Shown: positions 12,075-25,579, counted from the first letter of the stretch. The stretch is 64,000 nt of DNA from Krasilnikovozyma curviuscula (GCA_014825775.1 MVAQ01000018.1:117336-181335); one strand, 5' to 3'. A program made the numbers and translations. The notes: generated by a model from the sequence alone, not told the origin.

Positions 12075-14604
12075 ATGTCGCACCACGAAGAAGAAGATCA
12101 GCTCGACCCTCTCCCTCCGCTAGTGTTACAGAGACCATCTACGCTGGTCAGAATCGCTTCCCACATCCCCACGACTCCAATCACCAATATCAGCTCGACA
12201 TCACCTTCTGCAATTCAACGTAGAGACACGAGAGCGACTATTATCACTGTTGTCAACGAAGAAGTTCAGAATGCTGAAAAGTTGGCGTCGTTGCCGTTTC
12301 ATACCAAAATGATCTTGCTCATGGTCTTTTCCCTAGCTCAATGTGAGCTTGCACGACAGGTTTCTTCATTAACACCAATTTCTTCTAACGAACAGTCTTC
12401 CCTTTTGTTCATTGTAGTCATCGATGGTCAGTGACGTCCTCTGCGTTGATCTTGAAAAATCAAAACACAATATGCTCCGTCGCAGCTTCAATCGAAAATC
12501 GCGTGGATATGAAAGATAGCTGACGAGTGTATTTGACTTTTAGTCATGAACGTCTCAGCTATGTTTATCGCTACTACTACAATCGCAGAGGCTATCGACG
12601 TGTCCATCACTGAATCAGTCTGGGTGCGCGATGTTCCGTCACTTACCCTTCATTCAACCGTGCTTGCTCACCTAAATCACTCCTTTTTTTTAAAAAAAAA
12701 TAGGTTATTACTGCTTACTCAATCACCTTCGCTTCCTGGCTCCTCTTCGCAGGTCGCCTAGCGGACCTTTACTCGCCCCAGAAGCTCTTCATCGCTGGCT
12801 TCTTCGCGCTTGGCTGCCTCTGCCTGGGTGTCTCTTGGATCACGAATAAGTACGCTTTCTTTGTAGTTCGTGCTATCTCTGGTGTGTTTGGAGCTCTGAC
12901 GATCCCTAGCGCTATGTGAGTTGTGATTTCTGTTTTGTTTTGGCTTTGTTTCGATTTCTTTAGGACAGGAAAGGCCACTAACATCGAGGCTTTTTGTGTT
13001 GTCAGCAACATTATTGTCCATCTTTTCCCTGACAAGGAGCAGCAACAAGCCTACTTGGGTCTCTTTCAGCTCTCCGGCGCACTAGGAAACGTCTTCGGTG
13101 AGTCCCATCGCTGATTCCTTCGAGTCCAAGACTAGACCATCTCACACCGCATCATCTCTGCAGGTCTCCTCATCGCCGGCTTGCTCGAGCTCAAATCCTG
13201 GAACTGGATCTTCAGATTCATTGCTATCGTCGTCCTCCCGCTCTGCATCCTTTGCTGGTGGCTCCTCCCGAAGGAAGAGGCGCCTTCGACCCCGGCGGTG
13301 CTGGATGACGTCCAGAAGGCCATCGCGGCCGAGCCTCGATGGAAACGGCTTGACTTCCTTGGCAGCTTTTTGATCATGGGGACGCTCATTCTCTTCATAT
13401 TGGGGCTTACGGACGGGAGCACGAAGGGCTGGACGAGCGCAGGCTTCTTAGTCCCTTTCCTGCTTTCGTGCCCTGTCGGTTTCGTGTCCTTCTTCTTATG
13501 GGAGTACTTCTCGAGGGAAGACAGAGCACTACTCCCAAGGGTCGTATGGAGCTATCCAAACTGTGAGTCAAAACCAAATTCCCATCTGCTGTCGCATGAC
13601 CTGACACGAGATTGGTCTGTTCCTCGACGTAGTCATCGCTTTTTCCGTCGTGGCCCTTATGTAAAGATCTTTTCCCGGCCATTCTTCTCTATATCCCAAG
13701 CTAATCTGTTTTATATCTCGTTTCAGTCCATACTGGACTTGGGCCTGTTCCCAAGTCGCATTCGCGACCTGGTCCCAAGCCGGACAGGGCCACTCTCCTT
13801 TGCTCTCAGCAGTCCGTCTTCTCCCGCAGGGTATCGCAGCCCTTCTTTTTGGAATCATCGCAACGATGGTTCCGAGCATCATCAGTCGACCGTTTTGGAC
13901 CATCATCGTTGGAGAGCTACGTGAGCATCCGTCTCTTGCGCGTCCGCAAGTTGACGCCAACACTGATGGACTCTTTGTAATTGTGGATATCAGTTGCAGC
14001 GGTTGGTGTCCTTCTCTGTGCGCTCAGTAAAGGCGGGGGTGGGAACGACTACTGGCGGTTTCTCTTTCCTGGCTTCCTCCTCCTCTCGTTTGGGACAATG
14101 TGCACCTTCATCTCCGCATCCGCGGGCGTCATTATGGCGACTCCACCAGGTACTGTCTCGTCCCACTTCTCCTTTCAACTCATAAAGCTGAATGTTTGTG
14201 GTTTAATAGAAACGAGTGGCGTCGCCGGTGGGTTCTTCAACGTCATCCTCCAGGTAGGTCTCTTTCAACCGTTCCTTTAACCATCTTTCTGACACTCCTC
14301 TCTGCGAGTGCAGACAGGAGCTGCGATCGGTCTCTCAATCCAGCAAGGCCTCTTCGGTTCGGTTGGGCACAATGACATCCACGTCTGGAAAGGCCAGCAG
14401 GACGGCCTGTGGATGGTGCTGGCGTCCATCGGAGTCCTCGTGTTGATCTTCGTCTGCTTGTACAGGAAGCCCGAACAGCTTACAGTAGAAGATGTTGAAG
14501 CGAATGGTGGGGAAACAGGTGGTAGAACCCATGAGAAAGCGAATAAGAATGCTGGAGAGATGCCGCCTGACGGCGGCGGACGATCTGCTCCCGTCACTCA
14601 GTAA
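12075..14604 (+). CDS. MFS drug:H+ antiporter, DHA2 / ATR1-like (copy 2)
   Basis: This is a diverged paralogue of the exporter at 5172-7234. The ATG at 12075 (MSHHEEEDQLDP) opens a longer hydrophilic N-terminus. The core follows helix for helix: MILLMVFSLAQ, NVSAMFIATTTIAEAI, FAGRLADLYSPQKLFIAG, FQLSGALGNVFGLLIAG, SAVRLLPQGIAALLFG and SIQQGLFGSVG. The tail after the last helix is hydrophilic (EANGGETGGRTHEKAN). Splicing includes a 9-nt exon at 12418-12426 that adds Ile-Asp and completes Phe and Val codons. The homologous stretch in copy 1 is uninterrupted. Likely role: plasma-membrane efflux of a small toxic or weak-base compound, inferred from the ATR1 family only. Confidence 0.88.
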
Positions 14605-14901
14605 TCCTGGCAGTTTCTATGTAAATAACAATGTGTCACCTCTGCCATCGTATACACACCGATTCTATCATTTTTTGCCCATATATCTTAGCTTTGAATT
14701 AATAATGAGCTTGAATAATGAACTAGATTCAGACTGGTTGAGAGTACAGGCGAGTCCATATACTATAGTGGAGAGCTTCATACTACAGATACAGTTCAAA
14801 TTCAAGCGATAGGACATGATGATAGTGGTAGCGACGGCGGAGGTAGTGGATATGGTAGTAGTGGGCAGGTCATTGCCTAATAGCAGGGAGCGGTCAATCA
14901 A

Positions 14902-17900
14902 CTACAGATCAGGTGGTGGTCCGCCATGAGGATAAGAATGTGCAGGATTCATCGGATGGGTTTCAAATAGAGCTGGTGGTAGAGGATCATGGTCAAAGGC
15001 TAAGGAGAAGTTTTGTTCGAGTTGTTGTGTTTGGCGATCATTTAAGAATGGCGCGACATCGACTTCTGCATCGGGGAACGACTGCCATATCGGGTGTAGA
15101 TTTGAAGTGTATTTATCCGAAGAAGAGGATAATGAAGATTGGGGAATTGCGGGTTGTCGTAGTTCTTGAGAATTGTCGGCGCTGAACTGATGTTGGTTCC
15201 TATCAGTCACCTTGGGCATGATTTCAGTGATAAGTGTGTTGTCCATATTCATATCTCCCGTGAATATTCTGTAGAGTGATTTTGATTGGAGTCGGAAGAG
15301 GACGTTCATGAGCTCTCTCACCCTGTTGTATCGAGCCTCTTCGGCTTCATCTGGAACCGCTAGAGATGGTTGAGCGCATGATGGAGTCCTTTGGTGTAAT
15401 ATCTAAACAGGAGATGTTAGTAAGTATTTCCCTCAGGTATTTCCCTTAGAATGCGTTGGAGAAGCGAACTAGGTGTCACTCACAGCTCTGACATCGTTAA
15501 TGTTATGCGCTAGAGGGAAAACAAAGCTGATCTGCTCCATCCCTTCCAAAAGAGAACCAACTTCCTTCTGCTTGTTACTCAAGGTCCAAGTGACTGAAGG
15601 TCCATTATAGCCGTTCTCTTGACAAGGAGCTTCAGCAAGAAAACGAGCTACTGCCCTAATCTCCCTATAAATGTGAAAAATGGCGTGATCAATCAGAAAA
15701 AAGAACACATCAAGTAGGTATATACTAACACTAGCATGCGGCCAGAGATCTGGAGCAGCTTTGTAGGAAGGATATGACGAATGACGACGACCGTCTCTCG
15801 ACATCGTCTCAGGCACACCTCGAATCCCTCATTCCACAGGGCTTCAAGCCTAACAAGGTCGAGGTTTCCGGCTCCTAGATCCGACGAAATTCCAGAAAGA
15901 CCTGAGTGTCTTGCTTGGTGGTAGCGTTCAGCAACAGCCTTTCGATCGAAGGTGAAGGAAATATGTCAGTTCGAGCAGAAGGTAGAGCAACACGAGTTTT
16001 ACGGCGCACCTGATACAAATAAATCCAATTGAGAGTAAAAACCATTCGAGTGTTGATTGTTAAAAGAACAGGCGAAAACAAGGTGAAAGTTTGCGGTGCG
16101 AGGGAAAGCGCTGAAAAAGACTACTCGGTGAGCGAATGGGCTATCCCAGAACGACAGGAACCGTCTCACCTTTGAAAGAGATCTCTTGAAGCCAATCAAG
16201 TGTATGCCCAAGCGTATCCCAGAGCTTCCTAACGTGTATTTCGAAGTCCTCAAGTTGTTGGGATCCGGGCTTCCCCGCGGGAATCAACACGAGCTTGTTG
16301 ACGTTATACGTGATAGAAGCGGCAATTGGAAGCGAGACCAAAGTTGCTCCTACAGCATCGGGTGTGGGTATAAGCTCTGCTGGAGGTAATGGGGATCCAA
16401 ATCTTGGGATACGTCTGTGATGAGGAAGCGAGTAGTTTGACGATTAGTTATAAAGGTTGAGTTTACAGATGCAGAAAAAGTACTCACGGATTAATTTCAA
16501 AGAAAGCGTCTTCGTCACTGAAGAAAACCAAGAAGTAAAAAGCGGTGAGATTATGTCGTCGAAGGGAAAAAGATGAGAGTAAGAACTACTCACATGAACG
16601 ATTTCTTTCTCGAACTCAAAGCATACATCGAATCAACATGAAATGCAGCCCAAGTCACTCTCTGCGTCGGTGTGATCGTCAACGACGTTTTGATCTTGAG
16701 CGGATCCCACTGTTTAGCGACATTCAACAGGCCCAAGATCTCGATATGCGACCCAATGGCCGCATAGAGCGTCCTCAGCTCGGTGTGCTTCGCCGACTTC
16801 GTGTCGGGATCGTTGCTGGCGTCCCAGCCAACCAAAGGTGCGAGCAGGATGAGGGCGGAGGTTGAGGTGACCGTTGGGTTCCTCATCATTCCCCTCTCAT
16901 CGAAGAGTTTAGTCGCTTTGGTGAGGAGTTGTCGACAGATGGATTCTCGGTGCGATTCGTTGTATAGGCCGTCACCAAGGAAGGAAGAGTGTCTGAAGGG
17001 AAGATTCAATAAATTTTATCGTTATAGATTACAATTGGTTAATGTTGGGAATACTTAGGTCAATATAGGAAACACAGAAAAGGAGGGAAAGGCTGCTTAC
17101 CCAGAATATCGAGCTGCCCAGGCTTGCAGTATGACACATACCACTTCAGATTCAAGACTCATGTTCTCGGAGACCTGATTGGCCTCGTTGAACTCTTTGT
17201 GGACTAAATTGTCAAAACAAAAGTCCAAATGTAAGTGTGGTGGTTGTCAACAAACTCAGGCAGGAGGCTTACACGTTGGAGCATCCAATACAGTCAGAGA
17301 TGCATGCGAAGTAGAGAAGTACTATGTTCCCAAAAAGAATACTAAGAATATATCGCCAGAGTGTATATAGAAAAACCGAAAGGTAGGGCGCACCAAGTTG
17401 ATCAACTCCCTCTCGAGCGCAAACCGCTTGACTTTATCAGCCAGCATATTGCCGGCATTGAATGCCGTCAGTGACGAATGCCTCGAAGAAGCTAGACTTT
17501 CTGAAGCAATACTGTTGACACGAGTGTTGTGCCCTGACGCTGTAGAAGGAGGCGACGGTGCGCCCTCGCCAGGAAGACCACCGATGATGACTCCGGTTTC
17601 CTCGCCTTCGACAGAACTAGACTTGTTGGAGGCTGACTTCACGTTGGAGATTTGATGGGAGGTGCAGTTGATGCCTGTGTTTCAGTTGCAGCCGAAGCGG
17701 AGTAGGGAGTTTGGTTTTATTTTGTTTTAACCGAGCGTCAGAACGTTTCGGCAGACCAACAGCAGGCCGGAGAGGAGGGCATACTTTTCTCAACACATTT
17801 CGAACATGACTCTCCAGGTTGCTTGTCGGGCAGGTCGCACTTGATCCTCCTCAGCTGCAAAGTTGCCAAGAAAACGGACATCAAAACCTGGCTTTCACAC

Positions 17901-18155
17901 CATCTGGGAAGCAAATCGTCGATTCGTACTTTACAGGTATCACAAGCCTACATAGAGAGGGAAAAGACGGTGAAAATGAAAAGTCAGGTCTGTCTGTGAA
18001 GGTTATTCAAGCCAGCTTTTAGGAGGCCGATTAGCGAAATTCTCTTGACTTACAGCATTCTGGATCCTCTTCCTCTGCGGTGGATATGCATTCCGGGAAG
18101 GATCACCTGCACCAGCTGGTGGCCCTCCTGGGACCTGCGAACTGTCTCCTGGCAT
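14902..18155 (-). CDS. Zn(II)2Cys6 fungal transcription factor
   Basis: This is a nuclear, sequence-specific regulator of the Gal4 type. A basic lead (PPQRKRIQN) enters the binuclear cluster, whose visible ligands are ACDTCK, LRRIKCDLP and ESCSKC. An intron sits inside the cluster, between CDTCK and LRRIKC. A Ser/Thr-rich linker follows (17.3-17.7 kb). The middle homology region, fungal_trans type, carries TQRVTWAAFHVDSMYALS near 16.6 kb. The C-terminus is acidic and Pro-rich (DPLPPALFETHP, ending GGPPPDL), a possible activation domain. I chose the ATG at 18155 (MPGDSSQVPGG). The frame is also open upstream to an AG near 18208, so an extra N-terminal exon is possible. Total length is about 800 residues, usual for the family. 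Target genes are unknown. Confidence 0.85.
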
Positions 18156-19948
18156 CTGCTCGTCGACTTGTGAGAGAAGGGAAGGCTCCGTGTGGGCTTG
18201 ATCACCTGCGGACCTTTTAATCGCCCGATTTAATGAAATTCAGCGTTTTTGGTTGGGAGTTGGGGAAAAAAAGATGGCTTACGGATCTATAAGACAGCAA
18301 CTTGAACGTTTATTTGTGGTGGTGCTTGGAATCACCCTCGGCCAGTACAGCCCTTTTGGTCCGCAATTAACAAGGCCGATCACCTTCCAAAGAACGCTTT
18401 TTCAACAATCCTGTTCATATCACAGGATCCCAACCGGTAAATAGTAAAGGGAGAAATTAAATGGGCTGCAAAGGTATTCAAACGGACTAGGAGGTGTCAA
18501 GGCGCAGGATTAGAACAATGGAATCTGCACCCATTGTCCTGTGTCGATCGCTGATGGCATTATGCAAATGTCATGTGCTCATGTCGTCCTTAGCTGCTGT
18601 CTGGTGTTATGAAGGAGAAGCAGTTAACAGGGTCTGAGCCGAAGTGGTTTGGTAGAAAGCGATTCATACCTTATCTCTCGTCTGCGGTAAGTCTACTAGC
18701 GATGGAAACTGCACTTCTTAGCCCTCACATCTCTGAAAGAAGATCTCTGTGCGACTTCTGGATTCGAATCAAGGTTCAATGCTTACCGTTCACATTCGAT
18801 GCCAACGGCACTTCACAGAAGTAGTGATGGTTCCCGTTTACTTCAATTCAGAATAATCGATCCCGAATAATTCGATGCAAAGCCCTTCGCTTCTCCGGTT
18901 CTTCAATGACTATGACAATATCTGTTGTTTAATTCTCTACTATTTATTCTTTATCTCCCACTTTTGGTCTCATCAGGCTAGCCATGAGTACATGGTATGT
19001 AAACAACTCGTCTCACACACCAGCTTTGGCCTCTAAGTGGTCTATTTTGCTCTACAAGCTTGCTGAGTAATCTATCACAACTTTCTTATGATTTGTATAG
19101 CAAAGTGAACCAGAGAAAGAGCGTTGAGAACATATTTGGAGAAGACAAAGCAACCGCTGCCCGTCGGCAAATCTGTTCTTCCCCAAACCCAAGGAGCGGA
19201 ATAAATGGAAGAAGAACGCGTAGCTTGGTAGAGTACTTCCATGTCGTGCGATGTCGTGTCATGCGTGAAAAAAGAGAATTGGGCGAGGTCTTTATATTGG
19301 ACCGCGGGACGACAGCCGCCTGTGCGCTTTCAAGCCGTACCTATCACTTGCTGCGTATCCTGGGATACTATCGCTGTACTACCTGTTTAGGGTTTAAGAT
19401 ATGTATGTTTATGTCTACACCCGGCTGATTATGGAGTTGGCGCAAAGCTTGGTGTTGAAAACACTAGGCAAATTGGAAACGTTCTTGCGCACCGGGAAGA
19501 CCGCCAGGGCGAGATTTGCTCCCATTATTCTCTGATCAACTTGACGCTCCTTCAGAGCTTTCATTCGGAACCTCACTTTGACCTCCCATCTCTCTGTCCA
19601 GCATCTCACTCTTGCCAGCCCTTGTTCTCTGAGAGAGGAGGAGCTGCACTGGTTCAGCGTCCACTTCCCTCCACCCAGGATCCATTACAGGTATCCACTC
19701 CGTGAAGCCCCATTGAAGCCTCACATCCCCTTGTTGGACTCTCAGTGTACCTTTTGGGCCCAAAGGAATAGCAGCATCTGAACCTTGCTCTAACAGTCAG
19801 AAAACTCTATCAGAGTTGGAAACTCAGCAACTTTCACGCAGCTAAACCGATTATTCTCATCGTGAGTTCCTCTCTGCTCATTCCTAAATTGCCCGCGAGA
19901 AGTCCGGCTTTTTTTTTTCAGTTCTGACGAGACAATTTCTTCACGTAG
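18156..19948. other. Long intergenic region, no supported gene
   Basis: About 1.8 kb separates the divergent transcription factor and TVP38-like genes. It presumably holds both promoters and UTRs. The longest open frame (about 120 codons near 19.1-19.4 kb, plus strand) has no domain, no flanking splice logic and atypical composition. I do not call it a gene. Confidence 0.5.
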
Positions 19949-21978
19949 ATGACTTCTGTATCCAATTACTGGAGGTCCATGTGGACGTACAAGACGGACC
20001 CGGAGCAAGGCATACCCACGACGAATGGCGAGCTCACAAAGGAAGGCGAGGCGGCAGTAGAGCAGCAGCAGCCTGCTCTGACCAAATGGGGAGGGGAAGA
20101 AGGCGAGAAGCTAGACTGGAAGAAGGAGGTCAAGGAGGACATGGTTGCTTGTATAGCATGGGCGAAAAACCTTTACAAAACGACCACCAAGGACGACTAC
20201 AAGAGGATGGCGAGGGCGTCCATCAGGAGGAAATACTGGGGTGAGATTAATACGCGTCACTGTTTCTCTATTTCTTTCTTTATGTTGACCCCTTTTTGTC
20301 GTTTATTTCTTCTGTTTGTCTTATCGTCACATTGCTCAGGCTGGTGGATTGTGAGTGGCGCGCCCCAACCATACTGAAATTGTCAAACGTTCATGACGGG
20401 ATTCTAATGTGACGTCGGCGCTTCTCTCTTTTTCCAGACTCTGGGCATCATGCTTGTGTTTGCTGTTCTCGTTCCGATATATCACCATGAAACAATAATG
20501 TTCTTCCGACCGATAGGTGAGCAATCTATTGACACCCTTCGACTCAAAGCGCACAGGCAGCTCCGCTGACGCTGCCCTCCTTGGAAATTGCTGATTGACA
20601 GGTAAAAAGATGCGAAGTTGGCCTGGAGGTTGGCTGATCTGGGTTGTTGTCCTTGTCATCATCAGTTTTCCACCACTAGCTGGTCATGTAAGCTCCCACA
20701 GCACTTCCTGGGGTTACTTCGAGCGCGCTGGACAGGGACTGATGCTGATTCTGCGTTTCTCTGCCAGGAAATCGTCGGTATTGTTCTTGGTATCATCTAC
20801 GGACTCAACGTCGGCTTTTGGATCCTGACACTAGGCACATTCCTGGGAGAGCTCCTCGAATGGTATGCTTTCAAATGGCTGTTTGTGAAGAAGGCACGAA
20901 AGCTGGAAAAGAAGAATAAAATGTATGGGTGTCTGGTTGAACTCATCAGGACAGAGAGCTTCATGTTTGTTATAATCTTGAGGTTCAGTGCTATACCAGG
21001 TCACTTGGTCACCGCTGTGTCAGCATCTTCCGGGTGAGTTCTCACCGTATCTGAGCCTGCTCTCCTTACGATCGCTTCTCACGTCAATTTTTGGCTCTCC
21101 CAGTATGCACATATTACCATATGCTGTTGCTGCAGCTCTCTCTCTTCCAAAGCAGCTGACTTTAGCTTACGTCGGAACCGCTTTTGAGTGAGTCGTTGTT
21201 TACGTCTCATGACCATGCTCTGGCGCACTGACTACGGCACCCGTATTAGCCACCCTGGCCACAATCAAAAGATAATTTCTATTGTCACTTTAATCGCTAC
21301 AATCGTTGGGACCGGTATCGCTGCCCTTTACATTTACTGGAAGATGAGAGTGAGCACTCACTCTGTGTAATTACCCTAAAGTCTTCCAGCACTGACCTCT
21401 CTGCCTGCATCTATCAGTGTCTCATCCGGAGGAAGAATAGAATGCTGCAAATGCAGCTACCAACGACCGATATCAACCAGACGGAAGCTAACGAATGCAC
21501 TCAAGTTGGGGATTACCCACTCACCACGACCGAATTCCACTTCAGACACCCTTTCGACCAACCAGGTACGCCTCTTGCATTCAATGCAACAGAGAAGGAC
21601 GAATTCTTTGCGCCTCTGCGGTCTAAGTCAGTCAGCCATCACGCGGGTCGTGACTCCTTCGAGGACGACGACGAAAAAGCGCCGTCGATCGACCTTGACC
21701 CTCGTCGGAACGCCTCCTTAGACTGGGGTTTCCGAAGTCCATATCAGCAACCTCTCCCGAGTCCAAGTCTGGGGCCGGTTCCATCATTTGAAACCACCGA
21801 TGCGATTGGCCTTCCTACACCCACAAAGGATTTTGCTATCCACGAATACCCATTCCCAAAACGCCCCTACAGACCGCGTACTGGTACCCAGAGCTCAACC
21901 CTATCCACCGCACCACTGCTACCTATGCTGTCCCGCAATGAGTCTCCACCCTCTGGTGACTCCACTCCCAAGGAATAG
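19949..21978 (+). CDS. TVP38: TVP38/TMEM64-family (VTT domain) Golgi membrane protein
   Basis: This is a multi-pass membrane protein of the VTT/DedA superfamily, which in fungi includes the late-Golgi vesicle protein Tvp38. Relatives TMEM41B and VMP1 are lipid scramblases. The ATG at 19949 opens a hydrophilic N-terminus with conserved WxxxxKEDMVACIAWAKN-like helices. Hydrophobic segments follow: WLIWVVVLVIISFPPLAGH, EIVGIVLGIIYGLNVGFWI and the loop GTFLGELLEWYAFKW. The family signature region FVIILRFSAIPGHLVTAVSA comes next, with a final helix ahead of a basic stop-transfer stretch. The C-terminal tail of about 180 residues is hydrophilic and Ser/Pro-rich (FRSPYQQPLPSPSLGP), probably cytosolic. 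At least six introns are present. It is longer than yeast Tvp38 because of the tail. Confidence 0.87.
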
Positions 21979-22287
21979 TTGTAGGAGAGAGTTGAGTTGT
22001 AGCAATGTGTACAGTATACCCCTCCACGATCGTGCGTCCTCACTTAATCGGTGTTTTTAAAAGCATTACGGTGCAATGTTTGTTTGTTTGTTTCTACTTC
22101 ACAATGATTGGCACGTTGACTGTGCCATCAACTCATCAGATACCCGTTGATAATGATTAGATGTATTTTGACGATTGACATGAAACTATACACTTTCAGG
22201 TGCCTAGAGCAGGAAAGAACGTTTGGACGTAAATTATGCGGCGTTTCATTTTTCAACACAAGTGAAGATACAACAGCTAGTGAATCT
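21979..22287. other. Convergent intergenic region
   Basis: The TVP38-like gene (plus) and the BRCT gene (minus) both end here, so the stretch holds two 3' UTRs. It contains a short TTTG tandem run near 22.08 kb. No gene is seen. Confidence 0.5.
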
Positions 22288-25200
22288 TCATTGAGCCAGA
22301 CCATCGCTGGAGCCGTCATCTGTATTCAACAGAACTGCCACCACCTCTCTTCTTCCCGCCGCAACAAACTCTCTGGCCCTCGCTTTACCTTGCACCTCGA
22401 TCTCCGACACCAAAATTGGGTTTTTCAGTGCTGATGGATATTGGCGAAGGGTAGTTGCCATAAATGAGTTGAACAAAAACTGCTCTTGTTCATCCATGTA
22501 GTCGATAAAGGCAGTCTTTTGAAATGGAACAGTCAGTTGGCGATAGGAAATAAATGGGGGCTTTGCCAAAAACTTACAATCAAGTGCTTCTCCCATAGTC
22601 CAGTCTTAATATCATGACCCTGATCCATGAGATACAACGCTGTTGCAATCGATGTCCTGAGCTGAGCTTGGAACTCTTCTGACTTGTCACCGGAGAGATC
22701 GATACTTTTGGCAGCGATGAGGAGTGCATTATCGATCCAGTGCTATGAGACGAACAACACACAAAATATCAGGTTTGCTGTCCTCTCTTTCAGAAATAGA
22801 GCTGTTCATTTACCAGCAGTACGTCAAGAATCGGCTCTTCATCAACTACGCTTCGATCCTGGTCATCAGCCCAATACCAAACCGTCTCAAGATCTTGATC
22901 AAACGTCCAATCCTGGGGGTCTTGAGGGTTTTCAACTTCCTGAGGCCAAGTAGACCGTTCTGTCGACAGTTCATACTCCTCTTCTCGAGGGGGTGAGTTG
23001 CCGGATGGGGATGATTTTCGAGGTTCATATTTCAAAGAGCGTGGGGAACGCGGTTGGTCAGGTTGATAGTAAGTTTCATTAGATATGGTTGGCGTCGAAG
23101 GACCAGCTGATGGCGTTTCTGGAGCAGACGTCAGGAAGTTCCCTGCCTTCCTGGCGAATGTTGGTGGTTCGAATGGAGCTTTGAAGAATCGACTCTTTTT
23201 TGGCCTTGCGCTCCAAGAACTTCGGGCATGGTAAGGTCGACTGGCCGACTCTCTATTAAGGAGAGATGCTGGGAATGCCTCTGGCATGCGAGAGACGACC
23301 CAAGGAATTCCATGATCCACCTCACCAGGCAGCAACGCCTGGTGACCCGAGTCGACTTTGCGACGCCCTGGACCTTTGGAAGCGACTTGTGGTTTCAGGC
23401 TGCTGATAGTGGTGACTTCAAGCAGCAATGGTGATGCTGCCCGGCGCACGAGCATTGGATCCGTTGAATGTTCTGGAACCTCTGAAGCTAATATCACTCG
23501 AGGAGGCGGCTTGCTAGAAGTTTTTGGAGCAGAAGCTGACTCTACTTGATAAGGTGGTGGTGATACTTGCTGGCTCGATGATTTTCTTCTAGACGGACGG
23601 TTGGGTAGTGTTTCTTGGTCTTCTGTCATCGAGGTGGCAACAGATGTCGAAACTTGAGAGGTAAAAGTTCGATCAATTGGGGCAGTAGTGGTAGAGGGAT
23701 GAGAAGACGTGTCGTCTATTACAGCTGGTGCGGATATCTTGGAGATACTCCAAAGGGGATGATTTGTCGGTGCTGCGGTGCTGGGAGGGTTGAGCAGTGG
23801 AGGATCGTCATTGACTGGCCCGGCACCGACTGCTGTCGACTTTACAGGCTCAAGGGTCTCAAATACACTCCCATCCCTAGACACACCATCCCTGTCTTCC
23901 GTCGCCTCCTCCTTTAGTTTTGGTTTCTTCGCTAACCTTCCGTTTTCTGAAGGTTCGCCGCGCTTGAGCTGACTCAAATAATCGCCTTCGAGCAACAATC
24001 GACCAAAGTCTGGCTCTGTGATCACAGGAACATTCCAAGACCGACAATTTTGAACCAAGGCATCGTTGGTAGAAGCTTCAGCTGTGATGAAGTAGTGCGT
24101 ATTGGGTGTCGGCGAGACGGTCAGGGACCTGAACAAACGACAGGGAATTCTTCAGATTTTGGAAGGTTCTCGGGCCACAAAACCTGACATATGATGGAAA
24201 CAGAACAGAAGGACTCACGCTCCCATGGATGTGACCAGATCTTCAGCTGCGGTAATAGTGAAACCCAAGAAAACACCACTAAAACAAAGCGACAATCCTC
24301 GCAAAAGCCCATCTGGTCCTCTAGGCAGATTGATTATCATACGCTCTTGACCCTGCGTTGGCAGTAGAGGGATATTTGCTGTATTTATCAAGCTATTGGT
24401 CGAGTTGGGTAGTTGAGTGTCGGTTAACCCGGGAAATAAAAAGAGAACCCCAGCCAAAGCGAAAAGGGGACCAGAGAGTCAGTAACGCGCTCCAACCGGA
24501 AGGAAACCAGAAAGATTAAGGATTAAAATGGTCCCCTTACCTTGTTGGTGTGGTATTGGAAGGACGACTCGACGACGACGACGATGGCGGCCGACTCAAG
24601 TTTAAGCCAGGAGTTGACGGTAGACCGAACGCTTGTACGACCGGAGGATCCACAATTGAATTGCTAATCGCAAAAAGACTACCCTTAGAAGCTGGTGTAG
24701 GAGGAAACACTGAGGAACCTTCAGAAGCGACCTGAGGGGTCGTCGTGCGGTCTGACTGATGGGCAGGCGAGGGTAGAGGAAAAGCGGGCCTTAAAGGGCT
24801 TGAAATGAAGGTGGATGTTGCTGTTGGTAATGAGCTTTCTAAGCCAGCCTCGTCTGGCTTCCTCTTCTTTAGGTGACTGAGCGTTGACGGGGGCAAGTAC
24901 TCTGGGTTTGTTGACGCAGACGACGAAGGCAAGTTTCCCAGGCCTGGGATGGAACTTGGCGAAGGCATCCCTGAAGCTGTACCATTGGGTTTCATATTTC
25001 CATTGCTAGAGGGAGAGTTTCTGTACAAGAATACGATTTTCTAGTCAGCATTGGATGGGTTCTTGCGGCCTTGTGAGGGGCGTCGACGAGCAGTAATAAA
25101 TCGGTAAAGGAGAGCGGCTCACAGGTAGTAGGATCGCGTCGCAGCCTGCTCTCCCATCGTTTCAATAGCTGCAGAAGTTCCTTCAGGCAAGACCTCTGTC

Positions 25201-25478
25201 ATTCCACGGGGGCGCGCTCGTAGAGTCGAATCGAGTGTGTGTGGGATGACCAGTCTCCAATCGTTTCGCCCCAACCGCTTCAAGCTGGTAATATGGCAGT
25301 TAAAAGAACCTCTTAGTAACCGATCAATCCCTTCGTAGGACCGAATCCAGCGCTTTGGTTTAAAAACTGCTTGGGAGGCGTTGGCGACACGAGCTGGTTG
25401 CAGCGCAGCCTCAATTGTTTTTGCCTCACCGGTGTCGTGGCTGGATTCGGTCTCAGCTTCTTGCCTCGAGATCTCCAA
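22288..25478 (-). CDS. BRCT-domain protein, 5' end unresolved
   Basis: Exons join in frame from about 25.48 kb down to the stop at 22288. The N-terminal part (SYEGIDRLLRGSFNCHITSL) is unknown. A Ser/Pro-rich disordered stretch follows, then a BRCT domain spanning a spliced junction: LPRGPDGLLRGLSLCFSGVF, then TAAEDLVTSMGAS, NTHYFITAEASTNDALV and CRSWNVPVITEPDF. About 400 low-complexity residues with basic patches follow. A conserved-looking helical C-terminus ends it (HWIDNALLIAAKS to TAFIDYMDEQEQFLFNSF). BRCT domains bind phosphoproteins or DNA ends and occur in repair, checkpoint, replication and telomere factors. I cannot assign a named one. The frame near 25478 opens without an ATG, so a first exon lies upstream; the first in-frame ATG is about 25203. 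No other known domain is seen. Confidence 0.7.
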
Positions 25479-25579
25479 AAGAACGATACAAAACGAGTTT
25501 AACCATAAGACGCAAAGAACACGGGTACAACTTCTACTTTACAATGAAACTATAGTGTGTGACAAAACGACAAATGGGA

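Noticed and set aside
19060..19428. 122-codon plus-strand open frame in the intergenic region
   Set aside because: No domain, unusual composition, no splice context and no neighbour support. Most likely chance in a 1.8 kb gap.
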